NCBI GenBank assembly: GCA_002315595.1
Contig: DCHG01000019.1
Span: 1 to 54,944, forward strand
Direction: 5' to 3'
Source of the DNA: Clostridiales bacterium UBA1758
Lineage (GTDB): Bacteria > Bacillota > Clostridia > Oscillospirales > UBA1758
DNA: 54,944 nt
The notes below the pieces were generated by a model. That model searched no databases. It was not told the origin of the DNA and saw nothing but the letters and a program-made list of their open reading frames with translations. Position numbers and translations under genes: made by a program. Positions 26,088-35,050 of the stretch are shown here, piece after piece (the first letter of the stretch is position 1; the number at the start of each line of letters is the position of its first letter).

Positions 26088-27092
26088 ATGACGATCAGGG
26101 AAAGAACAGAGGTACGGGAAAAAAAGACTCTCTCCGTCTATGCAAAGGCGTCCTGCGACAGTGCGGGCAGGGCAAGGTTTGAGCAACCTTGTGAGTATCG
26201 CACCTGCTATCAGCGTGACCGCGACCGCATCATTCATTCCAAGGCGTTTCGTCGCTTGAAAGATAAGACGCAGGTCTTTTTGGCACCCGAAGGCGACCAT
26301 TACCGCACACGATTGACACATACCCTTGAAGTTGCCCAAATCGCCCGCACTATTGCGAGGGCGTTGGAACTCAACGAGGACTTGACGGAAGCCGCCGCAC
26401 TTGGTCACGACCTCGGTCACACGCCGTTCGGTCATGCGGGGGAAAGGGCGCTCAACGAACTTGCACCGGGTGGATTTTCCCACAACGGGCAAAGTCTTCG
26501 TGTCGTCGACCGACTTGAAAACGACGGGGCGGGTTTGAATTTGACCGTGGAAGTACGCGACGGGATCCTGTGTCATACGGGTGACAAGCGTGCGGACACT
26601 TTGGAGGGACGGATAATTCACTTTGCCGACCGCATTGCATATATCAATCACGACATCGACGATGCCGTGCGTGCCGACATTTTGCGACAGGATGCAATAC
26701 CGCATGAGATCACCGATCAACTCGGCAGGACAAAAAGCGAACGGATCGACGCACTTGTGACCGATATTATTATGACGAGTATGGATCAGCCCGACATCAT
26801 GCAATCCGACGCAAAGCGTGCGGCAATGGAAATGTTGCGGGATTTCATGTTCGAAACCGTCTATAAAAATCCCGTTGCAAAGGGTGAAGAAGGAAAGGTC
26901 GTCGAAATGATCTCCAAACTCTACGAATACTATGTCGAACGACCGGATTCGCTTCCGCCCGATGTGATGACAAACGTTCTTTCGGAAGGTGTGGAGCCTG
27001 CGGTCTGCGACTATATCGCGGGAATGACCGATCGGTTTTGCGTGGCAAAGTATGTCGAACTTTTTGTCCCGCAGGGATGGCAGAGAATATAA
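26088..27092 (+). CDS. dgt: Deoxyguanosinetriphosphate triphosphohydrolase-like HD enzyme
   Basis: A 334-residue HD-domain dNTPase, which cleaves dGTP or other dNTPs to the nucleoside and triphosphate and so tunes precursor pools. Motifs: FRRLKDKTQVF, RLTHTLEVAQIARTIAR (metal His), ALGHDLGHTPFGHAGE (the HD pair and adjacent His residues), and HFADRIAYINHDIDDA (distal Asp). The length is that of the short dGTPase-like proteins of Bacillota. AAGGTGAG precedes the ATG. It lies just upstream of dnaG with its own gap and the dnaG promoter between them, an arrangement also known in other Clostridia. Confidence 0.92.
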   Translation: MTIRERTEVREKKTLSVYAKASCDSAGRARFEQPCEYRTCYQRDRDRIIHSKAFRRLKDKTQVFLAPEGDHYRTRLTHTLEVAQIARTIARALELNEDLTEAAALGHDLGHTPFGHAGERALNELAPGGFSHNGQSLRVVDRLENDGAGLNLTVEVRDGILCHTGDKRADTLEGRIIHFADRIAYINHDIDDAVRADILRQDAIPHEITDQLGRTKSERIDALVTDIIMTSMDQPDIMQSDAKRAAMEMLRDFMFETVYKNPVAKGEEGKVVEMISKLYEYYVERPDSLPPDVMTNVLSEGVEPAVCDYIAGMTDRFCVAKYVELFVPQGWQRI

Positions 27093-27110
27093 GATTTTTC
27101 GTTCGTTTAT

Positions 27111-27139
27111 TTTACATTTCCCGGTAAATATGCTATAAT
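27111..27139 (+). promoter_or_regulatory. Strong sigma-A promoter for dnaG-rpoD
   Basis: TTTACA (27111-27116) and a perfect TATAAT (27134-27139) are 17 bases apart, 35 bases before the dnaG start. Confidence 0.75.
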
Positions 27140-27174
27140 ATTTTATTCCGACAAAAATCGAGGGTGGTGATAAA

Positions 27175-28938
27175 TTGGCTCTTCCCGAAAAGTTTATAGA
27201 GGATCTTGTGGCTAGATGCGATATTGTCGAGATCGTTTCGAGATATGTCGCACTTAACAAGCGAACGGGATCGAATTTATTTGGGCTTTGTCCGTTCCAC
27301 AACGAAAAGTCACCTTCGTTTTCCGTCCGTCCCGACCGGCAGATGTTCCACTGCTTCGGTTGCGGCAAAGGCGGCGGTGTAATCCGATTTATCATGGACA
27401 TTGAAAACCTCGATTTTCTCGATGCGGTAAGGTTTCTTGCCGATCTTGTCGGCATGAGCGTTCCTCAGGACGATGAGGATCTTGCGGCGCATAGACGCAG
27501 AACGGAAGCACTTTCCGCGGCAAAGACGGCGGCAAAGATCTTTTATGAAAATCTTCGTACGCCCGAAGGTGTACGCGCACTGGAATATATTCGAAAACGC
27601 GAATTGAGTCCGGAAACCGTCAAACGCTTCGGACTCGGCTATTCGCTTGACACATGGGATTCGCTTGTCAACGAACTTAGAAAACGCGGCTTTTCCGATG
27701 CGGCAATTCTTGACGCCGACCTTGCTTCGACCAATAAGTACGGCAAACTCTACGATCGCTTCCGCGGAAGACTGATGTTTCCGATCATTGATCTGCGCGG
27801 CAATGTGATCGCCTTCGGCGCAAGAGTGCTTGACGATTCACTGCCGAAGTACCTCAATAGCAAGGACAGTTTTTTATACAACAAAAATCGGCATTTGTAT
27901 GCGATGAATATCACCAAAAAGACCACGGCGAAGCAAATCATTCTTGCCGAGGGGTACATGGATGTCATCGCATTGCATCAGGCGGGATTCGACAATGCGG
28001 TCGCATCACTCGGCACGGCGTTGACCGAAGAACAGGTCAATCTGCTTTCTCGCTACACGGGTGAGATCGCGATCGCGTACGATTCCGACGGACCGGGGCG
28101 GAATGCCACGGAGCGTGCGATCGGACTGCTGAAAAAGGCGAATTTCGATATCAAAGTGCTGAATATGACCGGTGCAAAGGATCCGGATGAGTTTATCAAG
28201 AAAAACGGGCGGGAAGCCTTTGAACGGTTGCTCAACGGCTCGGCAAGCGATCTTGAATACAAACTGTCAGGTATCAAAAAAAAATACGACCTCGGCGTGG
28301 ACGACCAACGTGTGCGGTATCTGCGTGAAACGATCGAGTCGCTTGCTGACGTTCGAAGCAGTGTTACGCGGGAAATATACGCGGGACGTCTGGCGGAAGA
28401 TACGGGCGTGACCAAGGAAGCGATCCTTGCCGAGATCGCACGCGAATACAAAAAGCGCGAAAAATCCGATAAACGCAAATACGAGCGTGCGGCAATGGAT
28501 ATTGAAAAGGCAATGCAACCGCGTCAGCATGGGCATAAATTCGAAAATATCCGAAGTGCGACCTGTGAAAAAGCGCTCATCGGCGCGGTCTACGACGATC
28601 CGTCGATTCTTTCAAAAATCGACGCAAAGATTTCGGCGGACGAATTTTCGGCGCCCGAATTTGCAAAGATCTATTCGATCGTCTGCCAAAGGATCCGTGA
28701 CGGGAAACCGATGACCGCGGAACTGATCGAACAGGAACTTGATATGACGGAAATGGATCTTTTTTCCGAAATTTTGTCGAGTTATCAACGATCCGGCAAC
28801 GCTTCGCAGGAAATCGAGGATTATATCGAAACGATTCGAATTGAGCATACCAAATCCGGCGAAGAAAAATCATTTGACGAAATTTTAAAAGCATATAGGG
28901 ACAAAAAAGGTAATGGAGGCAGTAACAATGGAAGATAA
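27175..28938 (+). CDS. dnaG: DNA primase DnaG
   Basis: A 587-residue primase, making the RNA primers for the replication fork. The CHC2 zinc finger ligands are C39, H42, C60 and C63 (LCPFHNEKSP, HCFGCGKGG). The TOPRIM catalytic core includes ILAEGYMDVIAL (Glu) and YDSDGPGRNATER (Asp residues). The C-terminal region (about 440-587) is the helicase-binding P16-like domain. The start is TTG 27175 behind AGGGTGGTGAT; no better ATG is near. The end overlaps the start of rpoD by 11 bases, the conserved dnaG-rpoD macromolecular-synthesis arrangement. Confidence 0.95.
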   Translation: MALPEKFIEDLVARCDIVEIVSRYVALNKRTGSNLFGLCPFHNEKSPSFSVRPDRQMFHCFGCGKGGGVIRFIMDIENLDFLDAVRFLADLVGMSVPQDDEDLAAHRRRTEALSAAKTAAKIFYENLRTPEGVRALEYIRKRELSPETVKRFGLGYSLDTWDSLVNELRKRGFSDAAILDADLASTNKYGKLYDRFRGRLMFPIIDLRGNVIAFGARVLDDSLPKYLNSKDSFLYNKNRHLYAMNITKKTTAKQIILAEGYMDVIALHQAGFDNAVASLGTALTEEQVNLLSRYTGEIAIAYDSDGPGRNATERAIGLLKKANFDIKVLNMTGAKDPDEFIKKNGREAFERLLNGSASDLEYKLSGIKKKYDLGVDDQRVRYLRETIESLADVRSSVTREIYAGRLAEDTGVTKEAILAEIAREYKKREKSDKRKYERAAMDIEKAMQPRQHGHKFENIRSATCEKALIGAVYDDPSILSKIDAKISADEFSAPEFAKIYSIVCQRIRDGKPMTAELIEQELDMTEMDLFSEILSSYQRSGNASQEIEDYIETIRIEHTKSGEEKSFDEILKAYRDKKGNGGSNNGR

Positions 28939-30115
28939 CAAGAAACTCAACGAGGGCACAAAAAAAGCAAAGACCGAAGCCAAGAAGGAAGCAGAGGTCA
29001 AACGCCCGACCTCCGAAGCAAAACACACCGCCATTGCGGAACTTCTGCGTTCCGGCAAACAGCGCGGTATGCTGACGAGCAAGGAAATCATGGACATCAC
29101 CGAAACCTACGAACTCGACAGCGATGAAATCGACAAACTCTATGATATGATCGACAATCTCGAAATCGAGATCCCGGTCGATTCCTTTGATTTTGACTCG
29201 GTCGACGACCTTGCGGGCGATCTTTCCGATGTTGAGGAGATCCCGGAAGAGGAACTTCTTGATCCGACGGCAATGCTCGACGGATTTAACATTGATGACC
29301 ATGTCCGCATCTACCTGAAAGAGATCGGTAAAGTCGACCTGCTTTCCCCGGATCAGGAAACCGAACTCGCAAAGAGAATGGCAGAAGGTGATGAGTCCGC
29401 CAAAAACGCTCTTGCCGAGGCAAACCTTCGCTTGGTCGTTTCCATTGCAAAGCGTTATGTCGGTCGTGGTATGCTTTTCCTCGACCTGATTCAGGAAGGC
29501 AACCTCGGTCTGATCAAAGCCGTTGAAAAATTTGACTACACCAAGGGTTATAAGTTCTCCACCTATGCGACTTGGTGGATCCGTCAGGCGATCACCCGTG
29601 CAATCGCAGATCAGGCGAGAACCATTCGTATCCCGGTACATATGGTCGAAACAATCAACAAAGTCATCCGTGTATCCCGTCAACTTTTACAGGAACTCGG
29701 ACACGATCCTCAGCCGGAGGATGTTGCGGCGGAAATGAATATGCCAGTCGACAAAGTGCGCGAAATTCTTAAAATCGCGCAGGAACCTGTCAGCCTTGAA
29801 ACTCCGATTGGTGAGGAAGAGGACTCTCACCTCGGTGACTTCATCCCGGACGAGGAAGCCTTGGAACCCGCAGAAGCCGCAAGTTACACGCTTCTCAAAG
29901 AGCAACTTGTCGATGTTCTGTCAACGCTGACTCCGCGGGAGGAAAAGGTGTTGAAACTTCGTTTCGGCATCGAGGACGGACGCACGCGTACCCTCGAAGA
30001 GGTCGGCAAGGAATTTAATGTCACCCGTGAACGCATCCGCCAGATCGAAGCAAAGGCATTGCGCAAACTTCGTCATCCGAGCCGTTCCAAGAAACTCAAA
30101 GACTTCCTGAACTGA
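28928..30115 (+). CDS. rpoD: Primary RNA polymerase sigma factor (sigma-A)
   Basis: A 395-residue housekeeping sigma factor. ATG 28928 is chosen over 28913 because GGAGG (28917-28921) lies eight bases before it. A lysine-rich N terminus leads into region 1.1-like sequence, then region 1.2 (VRIYLKEIGKVDLL), region 2 (NLRLVVSIAKRYVGRGM, FSTYATWWIRQAITRAI for -10 recognition), region 3 (RIPVHMVETINKV) and region 4 (TLEEVGKEFNVTRERIRQIE for -35 binding). The sigma-A promoters visible in the window suit this protein. The gene is read from the dnaG promoter and is followed after 10 bases by coaW. Confidence 0.97.
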   Translation: MEDNKKLNEGTKKAKTEAKKEAEVKRPTSEAKHTAIAELLRSGKQRGMLTSKEIMDITETYELDSDEIDKLYDMIDNLEIEIPVDSFDFDSVDDLAGDLSDVEEIPEEELLDPTAMLDGFNIDDHVRIYLKEIGKVDLLSPDQETELAKRMAEGDESAKNALAEANLRLVVSIAKRYVGRGMLFLDLIQEGNLGLIKAVEKFDYTKGYKFSTYATWWIRQAITRAIADQARTIRIPVHMVETINKVIRVSRQLLQELGHDPQPEDVAAEMNMPVDKVREILKIAQEPVSLETPIGEEEDSHLGDFIPDEEALEPAEAASYTLLKEQLVDVLSTLTPREEKVLKLRFGIEDGRTRTLEEVGKEFNVTRERIRQIEAKALRKLRHPSRSKKLKDFLN

Positions 30116-30125
30116 GGTGCGATGA

Positions 30126-30950
30126 ATGATAATCGGAATTGACATCGGGGGCAGCACGACCAAGATCATCGGTTACGAGTCGAAAAAACTGCTCTGCCCG
30201 ATGATCGTTCACGCCGATGATCCGAAGGCTTCGGTCTACGGAGCATTCGGCAAATATCTTGACGAAAACAATTTGAAGATCAGCGATATTTCCCGCGTCG
30301 TGGTAACGGGTGTGGGATCATCGTTTTTAAGCGACGACCTTTTCGGCATTGAAACGGTACACGAGGAAGAATTCCTCGCCGTCGGACATGGCGGTTTAAA
30401 ACTGTCAGGTCTTGAAAAAGCGGTCGTCGTCAGTATGGGAACGGGTACGGCATTCGTGGCCGCCAATAGTCGCAAACGCGAAGTCGAACATCTCGGTGGA
30501 ACGGGAGTCGGCGGCGGAACGCTGATCGGACTTTCCGACCGCATCCTGAATATGCGCCATTTCGACGACATCATCAAGGTTGCCGAGAACGGGGATCTGA
30601 CAAAGGTCGACATCTCCGTCGGTGATATTTCGTCAAAAAAAATATCCACAATGCTTCCGTCGACGACTGCGTCCAATTTCGGAAAACTCGACGATCTCGC
30701 ATCAGGCGCGGACATTGCACTCGGAATTATCAATATGGTTTTTCAAACTATCGGCGTCATCTCGACATTTGCCGCCAAACTTGTCGGTACGAAAAATGTT
30801 GTTCTGACCGGCAATCTGACCAATGTGCCGCAGGCAAGGTCGATTTTTGACGGACTTGAAAAATTATACGAGATCAAATTTATCATTCCGGAAAACGCCG
30901 AGTATGCAACCGCGATCGGCGCCGCAATGAGTGGAGCAGAGGAACTTTAA
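30126..30950 (+). CDS. coaW: Type II pantothenate kinase
   Basis: A 274-residue ASKHA-fold kinase for the first step of coenzyme A synthesis, pantothenate to 4'-phosphopantothenate. The phosphate-1 loop GIDIGGSTTK is at residues 3-13. The catalytic Glu stretch is VHEEEFLAVGHGG, the phosphate-2 loop is VVVSMGTGTAFV, and GGTGVGGGTLIGL is the adenosine and dimer motif. The length matches staphylococcal CoaW rather than CoaA or CoaX. It shares its last base with miaB and is probably transcribed with rpoD. Confidence 0.9.
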   Translation: MIIGIDIGGSTTKIIGYESKKLLCPMIVHADDPKASVYGAFGKYLDENNLKISDISRVVVTGVGSSFLSDDLFGIETVHEEEFLAVGHGGLKLSGLEKAVVVSMGTGTAFVAANSRKREVEHLGGTGVGGGTLIGLSDRILNMRHFDDIIKVAENGDLTKVDISVGDISSKKISTMLPSTTASNFGKLDDLASGADIALGIINMVFQTIGVISTFAAKLVGTKNVVLTGNLTNVPQARSIFDGLEKLYEIKFIIPENAEYATAIGAAMSGAEEL

Positions 30951-32356
30951 TGAAAAGCGTATTCGTCGAAGAAGACAAGGTTGAGATCCAGCATGATTAT
31001 ATGCGCAAATTGCGCGAAATGCTCGGAAATCGACGCGAAAACTATTATATTGACACCTATGGCTGCCAACAAAACGAAGCCGACAGCGAACGGATCGCCG
31101 GAATGTTGGAACAGTCTGGCTACCACCGCACGGAAAACGAAAATGAGGCGGATGTACTCGTCGTGAACTCCTGTGCCGTCCGCGGACACGCGGAAATGAG
31201 AATTCTAGGCAATGTCGGCGCACTTTCGCATATCAAGCGCAGAAACCCGAACGCCGTGCTTGTCCTTTGCGGGTGTATGGCGGGCGAACCGAATATGGTC
31301 GAACGGCTAAAAAAGAGTTTTCCCTATGTCGATATCATTTTTTCGCCGGACGCGATTTGGAGATTTCCCGAACTTTTACACAGAAAACTGACGGGTGCCA
31401 AACGCGTTTATGCGGTCGAAAACAAGGATTATACGATTGCGGAAGGCTTGCCCGTGTCCCGTAAGGACACATTGAAGGCATATGTGTCGATCATGTACGG
31501 ATGCGATAATTTTTGCGCATACTGCATCGTTCCGTACACACGCGGACGCGAACGATCCCGCAGACCTGAAGACGTTATTGCTGAGGTAAAATGCCTTGTC
31601 GAGAACGGATGCAGGGATATTACGCTTCTCGGACAAAATGTTAATTCCTACGGTAAATATGATGATTTTAACTGCGATTTTGCGGATCTTTTGCAACGGC
31701 TTTCCGAGATCCCGGGTGAATTTCTGCTTCGCTTTATGACGAGTCACCCGAAGGATGCTTCCCGAAAACTCATTGATGTGATGGCGTCTTCGCCGAAGAT
31801 CGCAAAATGCCTGCATCTTCCGTTCCAATCCGGCTCCGATCGGATTTTGAAGATCATGAACCGCCATTACGACCGTGAAAAATATCTTTCCATTGTCGAT
31901 TATGCGCGTGAAAAAATGCCCGATATTGTCCTGACAAGCGATGTGATCGTCGGATTTCCGGGTGAAACGGACGAGGATTTCGAAAAAACCATTTCGCTTG
32001 TGGAGCGTGTGGGATATGACGCGCTGTTCACGTTTATTTTCTCACCGCGTGAAGGCACGCCTGCTGCAAAAATGGACGATCCGTTTACAAAAGGAGAAAA
32101 ACAGGTGCATTTTGACCGACTTCTTGCGGTGCAGAATGCCATTTCAGAACAAAAGCACGCCGAGTATATCGGCAAAACCGTTCGCGTTCTCGTCGACGGC
32201 GTTGACCATGATGACGCGAGCGTGCTGACCTCTCGAACCAACGGCAACCGACTTGTGCGTGTGAAAGCCGACAAATCGTTGATCGGTCGGTTTATTACGG
32301 TAAAAATTACGGGATCTACCATGTGGTCACTGACGGGTGAGCCCGTTTTCGATTGA
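30950..32356 (+). CDS. miaB: tRNA-2-methylthio-N6-dimethylallyladenosine synthase MiaB
   Basis: A 468-residue radical-SAM methylthiotransferase that adds methylthio to i6A37 in tRNAs reading UNN codons. The N-terminal UPF0004 domain binds the second cluster (TYGCQQNEADSERI, VNSCAVR, LCGCMA). The radical-SAM cluster motif CDNFCAYC (CxxxCxxC) is near residue 182, and a C-terminal TRAM domain binds RNA. It acts after MiaA, whose gene lies 4.7 kb downstream in the same run. The N-terminal ATG shares one base with the coaW stop. Confidence 0.95.
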   Translation: MKSVFVEEDKVEIQHDYMRKLREMLGNRRENYYIDTYGCQQNEADSERIAGMLEQSGYHRTENENEADVLVVNSCAVRGHAEMRILGNVGALSHIKRRNPNAVLVLCGCMAGEPNMVERLKKSFPYVDIIFSPDAIWRFPELLHRKLTGAKRVYAVENKDYTIAEGLPVSRKDTLKAYVSIMYGCDNFCAYCIVPYTRGRERSRRPEDVIAEVKCLVENGCRDITLLGQNVNSYGKYDDFNCDFADLLQRLSEIPGEFLLRFMTSHPKDASRKLIDVMASSPKIAKCLHLPFQSGSDRILKIMNRHYDREKYLSIVDYAREKMPDIVLTSDVIVGFPGETDEDFEKTISLVERVGYDALFTFIFSPREGTPAAKMDDPFTKGEKQVHFDRLLAVQNAISEQKHAEYIGKTVRVLVDGVDHDDASVLTSRTNGNRLVRVKADKSLIGRFITVKITGSTMWSLTGEPVFD

Positions 32357-32417
32357 ATTACCCTTTCCACAATGTCCAAAGAAAGGATGTTCCCGTTTTG
32401 GGAACGCGGGAAAAACA

Positions 32418-35015
32418 TTGGCTGAACTATCTCCGATGATGCGCCAATACTTCGACATCAAAAGAAAAGTCGGCGACGCGATCTTATTTTTCAGACTCGG
32501 CGATTTTTATGAGATGTTCTATGATGACGCCAAACTTGTTTCAAAGGAACTTGATCTTACCCTAACGGGGAAGGAATGCGGGCAGGAAGAACGCGCACCG
32601 ATGTGCGGCGTTCCGTATCACGCAAGCGAGATTTATATCGGTCGCCTGATAAAAAAAGGCTACAAGGTCGCCATTTGCGAACAGATGGAGGATCCGGCAC
32701 TCGCCAAAGGTCTTGTCAAGCGCGATATTATCCGTATGGTAACGCCGGGTACGGTGACGGAATCGTCCATGCTCGATGAAACGAAAAACAATTTTATCTG
32801 CGCTGTTTTCGCCACCGAAAACCGTGCAGGACTTTGTTTTGCGGATATTTCGACGGGTGAAGTCCACGCAACCACTGCGGTGGGTAGCGACCTCGGTCAA
32901 ACCGTTATCAACGAAATGGGACGCTTTTCTCCGTCTGAGGCACTTTTGGATGCAGGTGCGACCGCGCTTCCGGGACTGGTTGATTTTCTTCGCCTAAAAT
33001 TGAATTGCGCGGTGGAAAGTATGCCGCTTGATGCGGAGGAATCCCCGGAAAATACCATTGAGGCACAGTTCGGCAAAACCACGGAAGCACTTGGAATTGC
33101 AGACGATGCCGAATGTATCGCGGCACTCGGTGCATTGATCCGTTATCTGCATGATTCGCTGAAATCCGATCTTTCCTATATTAAAAATCTCGATCGGTAT
33201 TCAAGTGGGGAATTTCTCGGACTTGACATTTCAGCACGCAAAAATCTTGAAATAACAAGCACAATTCGAACGGGTGAAAAACGCGGGAGCCTTCTTTGGG
33301 TGCTGGATAAGACGAAATCCGCCATGGGCGGTCGACTGATTTGTTCGTGGCTTGAAAAACCGCTTTTGAATGTGGCTGAAATTCGTCGCAGACTGAATTC
33401 GGTCGGCGAACTGGTCAGCAATACCGAAGCAAGAGAAGAGATCATGGAAACGATGAGGTCTGTTCTCGACATCGAACGAATCATCGGAAAGATCGTCTAT
33501 CGCACTGCGGGATCACGCGATCTGCGTGCGCTTTGTCAGACCTTGACGGTCATCCCCGACATTAAGGCGCAACTTACGCTCATGAAAAGCGCGGGACTTC
33601 GTGAGATCAACGCCGAACTTGATCCGATTGGGGAAATCGCACGCTTGATCGACTCTGCGATTGTTGAGGAGCCACCGTTTTCCGTCCGTGAAGGCGGATT
33701 TATCAAAAAAGGTTACAACGCCGAAGTCGACCGTTTGCATGAGATCCTTTCGGGGGGGAAGGGTATTATTGCCGCAATGGAGGCTTCCGAGCGTGAAAAG
33801 ACCGGAATTAAGAACCTGAAAATCGGATATAACAAGGTTTTCGGGTACTATATTGATGTTTCTCGTTCATATCAGTCAATGGTGCCGGAAAATTACATCC
33901 GTCGTCAAACTCTTGCAAACAGTGAAAGGTATATTACCGAGGAACTGAAAAAACTGGAAGAAGAAATTCTCGGGGCAGAAGAAAAGGTCGTCGCTCTGGA
34001 ATACCGTCTGTTTACGGAAATTTGTGATCAGGTCTCCGAACAGTCAAATCGAATTCAACTCAGTGCAGCGGCTCTTGCAAAGATTGATGTGTTTTGCTCC
34101 TTTGCAGAGGTTTCGGCGAGAAACAATTATTGTATGCCGGAGGTCGATGATTCCGATCGGATCGACATCCGTGACGGACGCCACCCGGTCGTCGAAATAA
34201 TGATGAAAGACGCTCTTTTTGTGCCGAATGATACTTATCTCGGCGGTAAAGATGACAGAATGTTGATTATTACCGGACCGAATATGGCGGGAAAGTCGAC
34301 CTATATGCGACAGACGGCACTGATCTTGCTGATGGCACAGTGCGGTTGTTTCGTGCCAGCAAAAAGCGCGACGCTCGGTGTTGTCGACAAGGTGTTTACT
34401 CGGATCGGTGCGTCGGACGATCTTTCCAGCGGACAGTCGACATTCATGGTTGAAATGAGCGAAGTTGCGTACATTCTCAAAAACGCCACCCGACATAGTT
34501 TGATCATTTATGATGAAATCGGTCGCGGTACATCGACCTTCGACGGAATGAGCATTGCAAAGGCGGTTCTTGAATACACCGCCAACACGAAAACACTTGG
34601 TGCAAAGACTTTGTTTGCGACGCATTACCACGAACTGGCCGCACTGGAAGGCATTATCGATGGCGTCAAAAATTACAATATCGCCGTAAAAAAGCACGGT
34701 AAAGACATCACTTTCTTACGCAAAATCATCCGTGGTGGTGAGGATAACAGTTACGGTATCGAGGTTGCACGACTTGCGGGTATCCCGGATCGTGTGACGG
34801 AACGCGCCCATGAGATCCTTGACGAACTCGAAAACGGAAGGGAAAGCGGAAGATCCGTGAACGTCAAGACGAACGATGAACCGCAGATATCTCTCGGTGG
34901 TATGGAGGGGACGGAACTCGTCGGCGAACTTGCAGCACTCAGTCCCGAAACGCTGACTCCGATCGAGGCGTTGAATGTACTCTATGATTTTGTCAATCGT
35001 GCAAAACGAATTTGA
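32418..35015 (+). CDS. mutS: DNA mismatch repair protein MutS
   Basis: An 865-residue MutS from TTG 32418 (LAELSPMMRQYFDIK, the standard N terminus). The frame can be opened to 32337 but that extension is not MutS-like. The mismatch-binding Phe-x-Glu sits in FRLGDFYEMFYDDA. The ATPase carries GPNMAGKSTYMRQ (Walker A), SSGQSTFMVEM, IYDEIGRGTSTFDG (Walker B) and ATHYHEL. A small hairpin (GTTCCC with GGGAAC, 32390-32406) and a short open frame, 32387-32425, overlap the start and may tune initiation (inference). mutL follows after 35 bases. Confidence 0.95.
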   Translation: MAELSPMMRQYFDIKRKVGDAILFFRLGDFYEMFYDDAKLVSKELDLTLTGKECGQEERAPMCGVPYHASEIYIGRLIKKGYKVAICEQMEDPALAKGLVKRDIIRMVTPGTVTESSMLDETKNNFICAVFATENRAGLCFADISTGEVHATTAVGSDLGQTVINEMGRFSPSEALLDAGATALPGLVDFLRLKLNCAVESMPLDAEESPENTIEAQFGKTTEALGIADDAECIAALGALIRYLHDSLKSDLSYIKNLDRYSSGEFLGLDISARKNLEITSTIRTGEKRGSLLWVLDKTKSAMGGRLICSWLEKPLLNVAEIRRRLNSVGELVSNTEAREEIMETMRSVLDIERIIGKIVYRTAGSRDLRALCQTLTVIPDIKAQLTLMKSAGLREINAELDPIGEIARLIDSAIVEEPPFSVREGGFIKKGYNAEVDRLHEILSGGKGIIAAMEASEREKTGIKNLKIGYNKVFGYYIDVSRSYQSMVPENYIRRQTLANSERYITEELKKLEEEILGAEEKVVALEYRLFTEICDQVSEQSNRIQLSAAALAKIDVFCSFAEVSARNNYCMPEVDDSDRIDIRDGRHPVVEIMMKDALFVPNDTYLGGKDDRMLIITGPNMAGKSTYMRQTALILLMAQCGCFVPAKSATLGVVDKVFTRIGASDDLSSGQSTFMVEMSEVAYILKNATRHSLIIYDEIGRGTSTFDGMSIAKAVLEYTANTKTLGAKTLFATHYHELAALEGIIDGVKNYNIAVKKHGKDITFLRKIIRGGEDNSYGIEVARLAGIPDRVTERAHEILDELENGRESGRSVNVKTNDEPQISLGGMEGTELVGELAALSPETLTPIEALNVLYDFVNRAKRI

Positions 35016-35050
35016 TTGAACCCGTATTTCTCTGAAAAGGGGGAATGAAA

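Noticed and set aside
25998..27455. A 485-codon open frame antisense to dgt and the start of dnaG
   Set aside because: It covers two well-supported plus-strand genes, has low-complexity or basic composition and no recognisable domain. It is an antisense shadow.
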